Shown here: piece by piece, positions 12,430-23,482 of the stretch
Layout: the number at the start of each line of letters is the position of its first letter
Position numbering within the stretch: position 1 is the first letter of the stretch
DNA from: Scenedesmus sp. ARA3
Taxonomy: Eukaryota > Chlorophyta > Chlorophyceae > Sphaeropleales > Scenedesmaceae
Length of the DNA stretch: 64,000 bases
Direction: 5' to 3'
Assembly: GCA_004335835.1 (NCBI GenBank)
Contig: RWJK01001682.1
Span: forward strand, 1-64,000
Translations under genes and position numbers: made by a program
Notes under the pieces: model-generated
Database searches by the model: none
What the model was told of the DNA's origin: nothing
Seen by the model: the letters and a program-made list of their open reading frames with translations, nothing else

Positions 12430-12814
12430 TACCAGAGAATCTCAATGTGTCAAGGAAACATAATGGCGTTTGATGCAAAGAGTTCAGGCGAGAAAATCGA
12501 TGCTAGGGCTCTGCCGTAGTCGCTGCAACGAACTCACATACGCATATACTGCATGTTAAAACTACGTGCTAGCATTCCATAAGAAACATGGGTTCCATCC
12601 ATGGCTTGACGCGTACATCCTCCGCAGCTATTTGAAACGTGTGACGAGGTGTTAGGTGTGACAGTGATTTCAAGCGCAAATCAGCGTATAATCGGATGCT
12701 GAGCATATGATTTAAGGATTTAGTTTTTTCTGGACACTGAGGCCTGAATTGCAGTGGACACAATCATGTCCAGGGCATGCCATCAGGCAGCATGCATGCT
12801 GGGTGCAATCCATG

Positions 12815-12815
<1 letters not shown>
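12430..12815. other. Upstream flank of the subtilase gene, nothing recognised
   Basis: No exon with a signal peptide could be recognised, although the subtilase should have one. The region may hold its first exon, 5' UTR or promoter. Confidence 0.3.

Positions 12816-12878
<63 letters not shown>
12816..12878. repeat. (CA)n microsatellite next to a gap
   Basis: About 31 uninterrupted CA units run into a 50-N gap. The true length is unknown. Confidence 0.95.
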
Positions 12879-12928
12879 NNNNNNNNNNNNNNNNNNNNNN
12901 NNNNNNNNNNNNNNNNNNNNNNNNNNNN
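12879..12928. other. Assembly gap of 50 N
   Basis: Exactly 50 N, probably a fixed-size placeholder, between a (CA)n tract and a copy of the dispersed repeat. The missing length cannot be judged. Confidence 0.95.
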
Positions 12929-12937
12929 ACCTGCACA

Positions 12938-13092
12938 ACGTGATGTGATGTCAGTGGTGCAGTCACATATTTCCTTCACAATAGCCAGCGAACCACAGCC
13001 CACATGTGCAGCACAGGCTGCTCCTGCTGCACACCTGCGCCATGCCACTTGACAACACAGCACGGCTTAACTCAACTTGCCTGCCTCTAGTT
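12938..13092. repeat. Dispersed repeat, copy 2
   Basis: Second copy of the block at 575-733, same orientation, with small indels (for example 'ccatgccacttgacaacaca' here against 'ccacgcccacacttgacaaa' there). It starts close to the N gap, so its left end may be truncated by the assembly. Confidence 0.75.
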
Positions 13093-13752
13093 GGAGATGA
13101 GTATCATTGTGCTGGTGCATAGGATCAAGGACGCATCCAGGCAGCTACAGTTTTGGGCGTTCTAAGACCCAGCACGTTTTGCATCTGGCATTTTGTACAT
13201 GGTTAAGTTGTCTGTTTCAAGCTAAGAGCTTGAACATACCTTGCAAGAGATGCAGGTGGCACTGCTGTATTGCCACCAAGTGGACCCAGTCAGATCGTCA
13301 CCGCACAGCACCAGAGGGGGGTGCCGCGCAGAGGCTACCCCTGTGTTGCCCAATTCTTCGTGAATGGAGATACGTTTGATAGTTTATGTGGTAATGTTGG
13401 TACGTATAGACGAGTTTTGGACTGGATTGCTATACATGCGTATCTGAAAGCATGGCTGTGCGCAGGCGGTGCCAGGACCTGAGGGCATGACAACCCCAGG
13501 GCAGGGTAAACGATGCATTTGCATAGGATCTGCAGCTGCAGCTACGTTATGACTGTTGATTCTATTATGCATGCATGCTCAGTTGTTCGCATGGAGATCG
13601 GTTGTCACGGTGTACGAGGGTTTCATTGTGACACGTGTTGACTGGGCGTTCCTTTTTTTATGGCCAGCAAACCCAATGGTGTTGAAGCCGGAGAGCTGAA
13701 ACTAATCTAATACAATGTTTACATAACATATATACACCAGGGGCTGACCACC
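13093..13752. other. Upstream region of the K+ channel gene
   Basis: No exon recognised. The stretch just before the channel ATG is AT-rich (acataacatatatacacc at about 13722-13739). A TATA-like core at 13729 lies too close to the ATG to be a convincing promoter, so the real transcription start is probably further upstream or the 5' UTR is very short. Confidence 0.35.
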
Positions 13753-16700
13753 ATGTTGCGGACCAGCAGCAAGTGGAATGCCTTCAGCAGGTTCGATGCA
13801 GGCGAGCAGGAGCCGGACTTTGGCGATTACTTCGGTGGGGGAGAGGGCCAGACATCGTCGTTGTTGAGCAGGATGTCACTGGACACACCGCAGAGGTGAA
13901 AAAGTTGGCAACAAATGCTGTTGACAGTACAGCCATGCATGTGAGCTGTGCATGACTGCTGGTTGCCAGTTGTGCACATGAGCATCACACGTTTACCTGG
14001 TTACAGGCAATCCACTGCTCGCTTTGTGGGATCACCCCGCTTTGAGGGCTTTGAAGGGGCTGCTGGCGTGGTCAGAGAGGGCTCTGGGCTGCCATCTACT
14101 GATGAGGACGATGGCCAGCAAGGGGCGGTGAGCAACTCACTGTCAGCAACTGCTGCCACGCTGATGCATGTGGTTCCTAAGGCCGGCACAAACATTGTGA
14201 AGTACCGCCATGGATGGTCGCTCCGCACTGTGTGTCACAAGTCCTGCAAGCTGCACAAGGCAGTCGCTGGCATGGTGCCTGCTGCCACTCTTTGCAGGAC
14301 TATGGTGGCAGTGCAGCATCCAGGCCTCATGACGGCAAGCTCATCATCCTGCCTGAAGGCAGCTTCCGTACAGCGTGAGTCAGCATTGTAGCTGCAGCAG
14401 CCGAGTCAGGTGTGCAGCTGCAGGATTGTCCATGCAGTCAGCAAGCATTGCCGGCGTGGTTCTGCTCAGCACCAAGCAGCCGCTGCCTGTGCGGCACAGA
14501 TAACTCTTCAACAGTCTACAGCGGCCAACAATACATTTACACACAACAACTAAAGCAGTTAAGCTGCAGTGTTCACTGTCAGCAGTGTCCAGCAGCGTGT
14601 TCGGGTGCTGCATGCCCTGCAGGTGGATGCAGATTCAGCTAGCAGTGGCGATGTACATCATCTGGGTGACGCCTGTGCGAGTGGTGAGCATCAAAGCAGC
14701 AGCCAATGGTTCAAGATTGTGTCTGCAGTAGCTGTGAGCAGCTGCAGCGGCGCTTTGTTTCCAGGCCAGCAGTAGGCAGCATGACTTGCATGTTGCTGCA
14801 CCAACCTCACTGCTGCTATGTTGTGCAGAGCAGCGTGCCTGCTGCTGCGTGACGCAAGCTGTGTGGCAGTGAATCCTGCAGTGCAGGTATGCCAGCTGCA
14901 AACTCGCACTTGTACTGCACAGCCAGTATGTGTTGCTGCGTGTGGGTCGCAGGGATTCAACATTCCTTCAGAGGGCTTGTGGTTCTGGTTTGAGGGCATG
15001 ATTGATCTGTTCTTCTATGTGGACCTGGCGCTGAACTTCTTCACAGCATATGAGGTGAGTAACGGCAGCGTGTTGACTGGTGAAGGACATGCTGTACAGT
15101 GTGTGCAGCTTGCAGCTACTCTGCACATGGAGTAACCGTCAGCACCACAGCAGCTGTATGCAATACGCCTGCTCAGGGTTGCCCGCTCGTTGATGCACCC
15201 TGTATGGCAGTGAGCAGCAGGGCCTGCGCTACCACACTGCAACGTAAGCAGCAACCATGCATGAGATGCGTACATTACTGGCCACGCAGCAGCAATGTGT
15301 CTCCAAGAAGTAACATGCATGCATGCATAGCAAACAGCCGTCTGCCTGCATTTCCATGTGCTTGCAGGACTCTCTGACAGGTGACATCATAACAGACCAC
15401 AAAGCCATAGCGCGGCGCTACCTCAAGGGCTGGTTTGCCATAGATGTGCTAGCCACGTTCCCTGTCGACTACATCGTGCGGGGTGTGGAGGTGTGTACCT
15501 GCTGCCATTGTGAATGCGAAGCACCAAACACACTCGTCCCGCTCAATTCAATTCATAGTGCAGTGTGCAGCTGTTGGCTAGCCTGGTAGAGCTGCTGGGG
15601 TGCCTCAGCCCCGGCCGCCCAGCAACACCACTCACCCCCTATCTCTTGTGAAGAGCTGCTGATGCAGATGGGTGGACATGAAAGCTATTTTTACCTGTGC
15701 TTCTGACAGTGAAGCTGTTCTGGCTTGGCTGCTGTGCTGCAGGGCACTTGGATGTGCTCACTGCGCGGTGACTGCTCATGGAGCATCATCGTCGGTGGAG
15801 GCGTTAGCCTCATTAGCATGCTGCGGCTGCTGCGCTTCTTCCGCATTGTGTGGATCTTGAAGCATGTCAAGTTCATGCGCTTTTCAACCATCCTGGGCAG
15901 CTTTGCGGTGAGCCTTGATTAGAACTGCAAGGGCAGATAGCAGAGCTGCCGATGGTGCCTGGCAGTGCACTGTTTCATAATGACTCAAACATATGCCATG
16001 ACAGCAGCACTAACGGTGTCCCTGATCTCAGGAGCTGTGGTGCACGTGATTGTAACAGGAGGAAAGGTTGGTTACACTCACTATCTCCCTCATGAGCGTA
16101 GTAGCGGCTTGCTGGGCTAGTGCCTGAGGCAGGATTCAGTCGCGAGATGTATTGTGTTGTATCAATATCCTACACAGAACAGACTGTGCAGATGCTGTGG
16201 CTTTGTGTTAAGCACACCTGCATGCTTTTCCTTTCCTGCATGCTCCTTCAGGACGACCTGTACACCATCATGCCCATCCTGAGCATCACTGAGCTGGTCA
16301 TCATCCTCATCTACCTGGGGCACATCAGCGGCTGCTTCTTCTACCTGCTGTCAACGCCTGCCTGGCAGACCCAACGTGAGTTCATCATATTCCTGTTACA
16401 GTACGTTGGAGGCGCTGCTCAGCATGTGTCTGCGATTGTGATAGGCGGCTCAACCTTAAACATTATGGACAGCAGATACCAAGGCAGGACAAGCACAACC
16501 CGACAAGTCACCTGGTGGTGTTGTCTGGTGTGCAGATGAGAAGGCGCTGATAGCAGATGGGGAGATCACCACCTGGATGCAGCACGCCTTCGGTGGGGAC
16601 AAGACAGTGATGCTGCCAACGGCCTACAGCTTCAGCAACAGCAGCAGCATTCATGTGCCACCCAACGTCATGCAGGACAACAGCACTGGCAAGTGGTGGT

Positions 16701-19700
16701 CCTGCCCTGAGTTTGGGTATGACATCACACCCTGTGCCACGTGCCATGGCCCACACATGCGCTGTGTGTCGCACTACAAGCTTGCAGTCAGGTGAGTTGT
16801 CAAGCACATCTATTGTCTGCGGGCTACAGGAAGAAGACAGCGTGCCTATGCCACCCTCGCCGCCAGATGCCTGGCTTGTGACATCCGCACAGCAAGTGGT
16901 TGTTGTGAAGCTGCAAGCCCTGCCCTTGTACCAAGCACCTATCTCTCAAGCAGGTTGCCACTGCCTGCACTGCCAGTGATACGAGGCGACCTTGTATCTG
17001 ACCAACCTTGAGTATGCTGTGCTGCAGGTATGTAACATCCATGTACTGGGCATACACCACCATGACAACAGTGGGCTACGGCGACATCAGCAGCCAGACG
17101 ATGGCTGAGAAGATCTGGGCCATTGTCACAATGATCGTCAGCGGCTTCTTCTTCAGCTTTGTTGTGGGGCGCATGGCGAGCCTGGTGAGAGCAGCTGCAG
17201 CCTAGCAAGTGCGTATGTGGCATCGGCGCCTTTATGTGCACTGTCAATGTACATGCAGTTGGCCAAGCCAGCTCTGCTATAAAGCTGCCACAATCAAGTC
17301 TGCCATGCAACCCTGTCAAACGGCTGTGACGTTGTTCTACAGCCACAGCCACAGCTGTACGTTTGTCTGCTGGCAGGTGGCCAAGCTGGACAGCCATAGA
17401 ACAGCCTACAACGATAAGCTGGAGGTGGTGACAACATTCCTCAAGGACACAGACCTGCCACGGCATCTCAGCAAACGGTGGGTGCAGTCAGCTACAACGC
17501 CAAAACAGTTATGTTGCAGAACACCACCATAAGCATGTGTGCCAGGCTGCTGCATACCATCACTGCATGCCTGACAGCAAACAGTGTCTGCAGTAGGCCA
17601 CAGCAATTGCGGTCCCTTGACACCACTGCTGCTGCTGCTGCAGTGTGCTGGACATGTTCAAGAAGCAGAAGATCAAGCCCTATGACAGGCAGCAAGTGCT
17701 GGGCATCCTGCCCTTTGAGCTCAAGGCAAAGATCCTGCGGCACTTGTATGCTGGCGCCATCCAGAGCGTGCCGCTGCTCAAGCAGATGGCTGATGATGAC
17801 ATGTTCCTGACTGACGTGTGCATCCGGCTGCAGCCATACAACTGCTCAGCCAACACCTATGTCTATCAAAGGGGTAAGCTGCATATATGCTGCCTCTGCT
17901 GCCAGCCAGCAACCCAGTGCTCTGGTGTGCGCTTGTGCTGTTGACTGCTGCTTTGGTGGGTTTGTTCCTTACCCATACACCAGCCGCTGGTGTTTCACTA
18001 GATGTGCACTGGTGTGTACCTGAGACTGCATCATACCCGTTAAACCCATGCCTGCCTCCTGCTGCAGGTGAGACTGGCGGTGACGTGTTCATCCTGATAC
18101 GTGGCGAGCTGCACATGGTGGACATGGACAAGGAGACGTTCCTGGCCAAGATACCTGAGGGAGGCGTGTTTGGCGAGGGCACAGTGCTGCGGCACTTGGA
18201 GGTGCACACTGCTTGCTGTGGTCCTCCTCCTGCTGCCTATGTGATGAGCAGCTCACTGCTATCAGCAGTTGTACAGCAATTTCCAAAGCCCGCCTGCAGG
18301 AGTTGACTCCACCAAGGCATATGCCAGGCTATTATTGTATTGTAGCGCGCTCACTGCATCATGCGCTTGGCTGCCTGCCTGCAGGGCTTCATGAAGGCCA
18401 AGCGCATCGCCAGCATGTGGTGCAAGACGCCCTGCTACATGCTGCGCATTGCACAGGTGGGCAGGCGGCTGAGCAGCTGCACAACATAAGGACTATCGCA
18501 CAGCTCGCGGGGTATCTGCCTTGAAGTGTCACGGCGCTATTGTGCTGTCCGCACTGCGCTGGCTGGTCTGCTCCTGATGACGCCTGCAGAGCTGAGCGCA
18601 TGCATGCGCCTGCCCATGCACTGTTGGTAACCCCCAGTGGAGTCTGTCGGCAGGCTGCTCTTATCACATGCGCGCTTGCCTGTCTGCCTGTCATCATGTG
18701 TTCCACAGGAGGACATGGCTGACCTGCTGGAGCACTACCCTCAGATGCTGGACAACCTACGAGCACTGCACAAAACCACACGCAGCAAATGCAGGTGGGT
18801 GTTACAATGTGTGATGTTACTTTACTTGGTGACGCAGACAAGCACCGGGACACAACACCCTGCTCACGCGACAGCAAGGGATATGCTTCTGCCTTTGTTA
18901 AACCGATGTAACTGCAGGAGTGAATGGCTGGAGAGCATGCTAACCATGGAAACATACGCCGTGCAAACATGTGAATGTTGTTGCTTTTGCAGGCCAAAGG
19001 TCGTTGGAGCATTGCCATCCCTGCCGCCTGGCAGCACTGACAGCATCCCTGCTGTGCGTGGTGGCAGTGCCAGCCTGGATGGCCCTTCACCGTCCATGAG
19101 TGCTTCAAACAGCTTGGCAGACCTGGGCAGGGCAGCGATAGCAAACAGCAGTGCGCGGGACCTGCAGCATCTGACGCGCTTGAAGCTGTCTGTCAAGGTA
19201 TGTGAGGTGCTTGCATGCTGCAGGAAGTGTATATGTTTAGCTGCACAGGCACAGCCTTGAATCTCCTTCATCTTCCTTGAAACAGGAAGCCGCCAGTTGC
19301 TTGTTGCGCACAAGCAGGCATACTGTGGCATTGGCACCTGACCTTACTGCTTGCGCCGCAAGGTGCAGCTGCTGACACAGCATGGAACGCTGGCACATGT
19401 ACAATCTTGCCATGCAGGAGAACCCTCAGCTGCTACGAGCAGCTGAAGAGGCAGCAGCAGCAGTGGCAGCAGCAGCAGCAGTGGCCCCCAACCCAGCAGC
19501 ATCACCCACTGACAGCATGCCGTCACCAGCAGAGACTAGGCAGGAACCTGCTGACGCTGCCGCAGGAGCAGCAGTGTCAGGCCTGCAACAACAGCGTGCT
19601 AGCAGCAGCAACCTTGGGCAGCTGATTCTGCCCCAAGCTAGCAGCCCCAGCCAGCCTCAACAGCAGCAACACCAGCAGCAGCTGGCGCAAGGAGTAGTCA

Positions 19701-20258
19701 CAGCAGCGCACAGTGCAAGCGCGGCAGGTGCAGCAGCACCAGCAGCCAGCATTGAGCAGCTGCGGGAGCAGGTGCAGCGGCTGAGCCGCATTGTGTCTGA
19801 GCAGCACTCTGCTGTGATGGATGAGGTGCAGTTCCAGCGCTACATGATACACCAAGTGCCAGGTAGGCAGAAGCCCCGGCATGCAGCTTGTGGCATTAGG
19901 ACCAATTTGAGAGTATGACAGTAGCACTGAAGCGCATGTTGCAGCATTAACCTGGGCAAGGAACGCAGCCAGCCTTCGCATGCTTGCGTGCTAACCTGCC
20001 ACACTGCGGGGCAAATGGCTGCGAGTCACAGTACGGAGCAAGTGGCTGTGCGATACCATGATGCCATGGGCTTGTGGTGTGATGATGTGCTGGCATGAGA
20101 TGATGGCTCTCTAAAGGCTGCCTGCTGCTGCTGCTGCTGGCGCAGGCCGCATCATGAACCACCTGGTGATGGTGATGGGCAGCCCCTCGGAGGAGCAGCG
20201 GCGCATGCTGGAGTCAACCACAGAGCAGTGGAACAGGCAGCAGCGCTGGAACGTGTGA
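13753..20258 (+). CDS. Voltage-gated K+ channel with cyclic-nucleotide-binding domain (KCN/CNG-HCN-EAG type)
   Basis: Six-transmembrane K+ channel of the plasma or an internal membrane. The ATG at 13753 opens a polar N-terminus (exons 13753-13895, from 14007, from about 14290). S1 is WMQIQLAVAMYIIWV (about 14620-14680). S2 lies in FWFEGMIDLFFYVDLALNFF (about 14980-15050). S3 follows in GWFAIDVLATFPVDYIV (15430-15480). S4 is LISMLRLLRFFRIVWILKHV (about 15810-15870), with regularly spaced Arg. S5 is at 16255-16360. The pore exon (about 17030-17185) has TMTTVGYGD, the K+ selectivity filter. A C-linker (AKLDSHRTAYNDKLEVV, VLDMFKKQKIKPYDRQQVL) leads to the cyclic-nucleotide-binding domain with GDVFILIRGEL, GGVFGEG and KRIASMW (18070-18450). 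The tail is Ala/Gln-rich with a short coiled coil (EQLREQVQRLSRIV). The last exon ends at TGA 20256-20258. Chlamydomonas KCN channels are the likely relatives. cAMP or cGMP control is inferred from the domain. Confidence 0.92.
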
Positions 20259-21530
20259 GTGAGCTGCGTGCTGGCAGCGACCCTATATGCTAGCTGTCAT
20301 GATTTCGGTATTGATTAAAAGGAGATTCTTAACACTCATGCTGACGATTGCCCTGTCATATACATGTATATAGCAATGGGTGAAGCAGCTGGATTGGCAT
20401 GGGTACGTGGTATTGGCACTCATTGTTACCCAAAAGCAGCTCACACTGTGGTGCTACAGCATGTTGGCAAACGGTGTAGGCACGCATTGTGTGTAAGCTG
20501 GACACAGCCTGGCCAGTGTACTGCGCTGCCCCAACAAAAACACAGTGCCACGGTGGCATGTATCCCCAGCATTCATGCATCTCAGGCCGCAGGGTTGCCA
20601 AGTCGGCGACGCAGCGACCGCAGTGCACAGATTTAGTACCAGATCCAAAAGGATGTGACGCAACACTGCATCTGGATTCAGCCAGTGACTCTAGCGCACT
20701 GGCACGCTGCACTATGGCAACCAAGTCGCGGCTACACAATCAGATCAGGAAGGTATGCAAAACCCTTGCGGCACCGCTATGCGCACAGACAATGCATGCA
20801 TGGCATGGACAAAAGCCCACCATCGGCTGACACATGGTCACCACATGCAAGAGCATGTTTAGCAAGTAACAACAAGTAGCTTGGGACAATGCTCAACACG
20901 AACTGATCAAGTGCTGTGTCACCCCTTGAGGTTGACAAGGATTGAGAATGAAGCATGTTACAACCAGTTCAGACTGGCTGCTGCCACAAAACGCTAGGCA
21001 TGCTAGCTGTGGCAAGGCGCTTTGCATCCCAAAAGTTAATGCATGTGCCTACAAAGTCCAGTCAGCGTGTAATATGGATTACTACGGACAGCGACATCAC
21101 CAATCGCTCGGTGCAAGTGGAATACAGCAAGCAGGTGGAAGCAGGAAACAGGGGAAGGCCAAACAGACCCTGCCAACCCTTGAAAGTAACGACTATGCCA
21201 AAAAGCCCCGAGCAACGTCCTGGTCTGCAATTGCATGGCACACCTGCAAGCAAACTGTGATGGCGAATAACAATCCGCCTGCCAGCATTGCCAGAATCTT
21301 AAACTGCAACTGTGAGGTTTTGGAGATATGAATGCCCCGGAGCTGCACACCTGGCCATGGGCTGAATGAGGAATAGGCAGATGCAGAAGTTTGCTACTCA
21401 ACAGCACCGGCAGAATCATACAGCGCATCTTCACGCGACTGCTTGTCACGCGACACTTCTGTTGGTGCGCGTCTCCGAGCAAATACAGCCAGCTGCATGC
21501 TGAGCAGCTGCAAGTGCAAGCCCGCTCACA
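20259..21530. other. Intergenic region between convergent genes, nothing recognised
   Basis: The channel gene (+) and the glycoside hydrolase gene (-) converge here, so the region should hold both 3' UTRs and poly(A) sites. TGTAA occurs on the plus strand near 20488. No exon-like open frame was supported. Confidence 0.4.
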
Positions 21531-21534
21531 GCTC

Positions 21535-21664
21535 AATGGATCACTGCTGGATGAATCACAGCTGGATGCATATGCATCCATGCATCGATCCTGCGTATGC
21601 ATCCATATGGATCACTGCTGGATGGATCACTGCTGGATGGATGACTGCTGGATGGATGACTGCA
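21535..21664. repeat. Minisatellite 'atggatcactgctgg'
   Basis: About six copies of a 15-bp unit (atgga[tc][cg]actgctgg variants), some interrupted, just downstream of the last exon of the glycoside hydrolase gene. Confidence 0.8.
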
Positions 21665-21669
21665 GCTGC

Positions 21670-22393
21670 TCAGATGCAGCTGCTGGTGGCTCCCACAACG
21701 GCAGTCTCATTTGACCAGAGAGCAGCAGCAGGCAGTGTGTCCCTGCAAGCAGCAGCAGCAGCAGCAGCAGCAGCTTGTCAGCAGCTGGAAGAATATAATC
21801 AACAACCAGCTCAGTTCCCGGTGTCCGACAGATGGCCACACATCAGCAGCATCAGCAGCGTGCGCAGTGTACTCACAAGCCTTTGCTATGCTGTGTTTGC
21901 CATGTGCAGCAGCAGCAGCACTTACACTTTAATGCGATCAGCTGCCTGCGCACAAATGATAGCATGCTGACAGTTGTTGTTCTCACCAGGGGTTGTTCAT
22001 GACATCATTTGTGACATACACCCAGCCAGCATGCCTCGCGCGAGCCAGGCCCAGTGCACTGCCAAATGCCGCCGCATTCGCAGGTGCAGAATGCACCAAG
22101 TGCCAGAAGCGGTGCGCAGGATATGCTGCAGTCCACGCGGCTGGCCCGCTCCAAGATGAGTAAGTAGAGTACGTGTCTTCAAAGTTTATGATGATATCTG
22201 GGGTGTTGGCAGCAGCTGAGAGGAAGCACTCTGGGCCTTGTGTGCCCCAGTTGAGTGCTGTGAGAGAATTTTGGGCCTTGGATTGTGTGTAGGCGACGAG
22301 CTGCTGGTAGTAAGGCAGGGTGGCACAGTCTGTGGATCCTTCATCCAGAAAGATGCCGCTGATGTTTTGGTAGAAGTTGTAGTACCTGTTGGT

Positions 22394-22428
<35 letters not shown>

Positions 22429-23286
22429 GCAGCAGCACTAGTATGTTTCCCTATTTCAGGAAAAAGCCGCTTTGATGGCCGAGTAGAAACTGTAGTACCT
22501 GTAAAAAGATAGTGGCGTGAGATGAAGATGTAAAATGTGCAGTCGAAAACATGATGGTGCATTATGCAGGGTGTTCGCAGCAGTCTGTGGAGCCCTCATC
22601 TAGACAGATGCAGCTGATGCTGGGGTAGAAGCTGTAGACCTGTTGGTAAAGACATGAAGAAGTGAAGTTCAACCATATGCTATGCATTCAAGGCGGATTA
22701 TGAGGCCGCAGAATGCTATGCCATGTTCTAAAGGTGCACCCTCAAGTGTTACAAATGGTTCCAAGGTGTCTGACGTAAACCTTGCTGCTTGTGTGTGGGT
22801 CAGTGTGTTGTACTCTGCCTAGTGCTAGCATGCAATGCTGTAATGCTTGACAGCTTCACAGCAGGGTGAATGCAGATAAATGAGCAGAGCGACATGGTGT
22901 TGCGCATCAAAAGCAACAAGCGTGCAACCAGTCAGCACACAATGCAGCAGCCAGCTACTTACTTGTCAATGTCAGCCTGTACTGTTGCTGCTGCCCTTGC
23001 GCCGTAGCCAGTGTAAGTATACGCCAGCACGATGAGTCCTGCAGCCTTCATGTTATTTACAATTGTAACATAGTTTGAATCGACAGCTGTGCCTGGCCCG
23101 CTTGCAGGATTGATGATGACTAGGCGAGTTGCGTCATTGCCGGAGGTACGGCTCCAGTGGCAGCTGGCGGTGTTTGTAAAGCAAGGGTAGTAATAAGAAG
23201 TAACGCCAATCTGCTGTGTGGTGGATGTCAGGCGGACTTCAAAGTCCCAGAGACCAGGTGCAGATGGCAGGGTGTCCCTGAGAGAT

Positions 23287-23335
<49 letters not shown>

Positions 23336-23441
23336 TTGTAGCAAAGTAAATGACAACGGCAGCTGAGGCAGTATGATGGATGTGAGGCGCACTTGTAGGT
23401 ACCAGAGGCCAGGCGCAGAAGGCAGCGTTTCTCTGAGGGAT

Positions 23442-23482
<41 letters not shown>

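Noticed and set aside
12749..13063. Open frames across the N gap (His-Thr and Cys-Val repeats)
   Set aside because: They consist of the (CA)n tract and unknown bases.
13948..14391. Continuous plus-strand frame of 147 codons in the channel gene
   Set aside because: It reads through an intron and leaves the family frame. The frame giving DYGGSAAS...KLIILPEGSFRTA joins in phase to the S1 exon.
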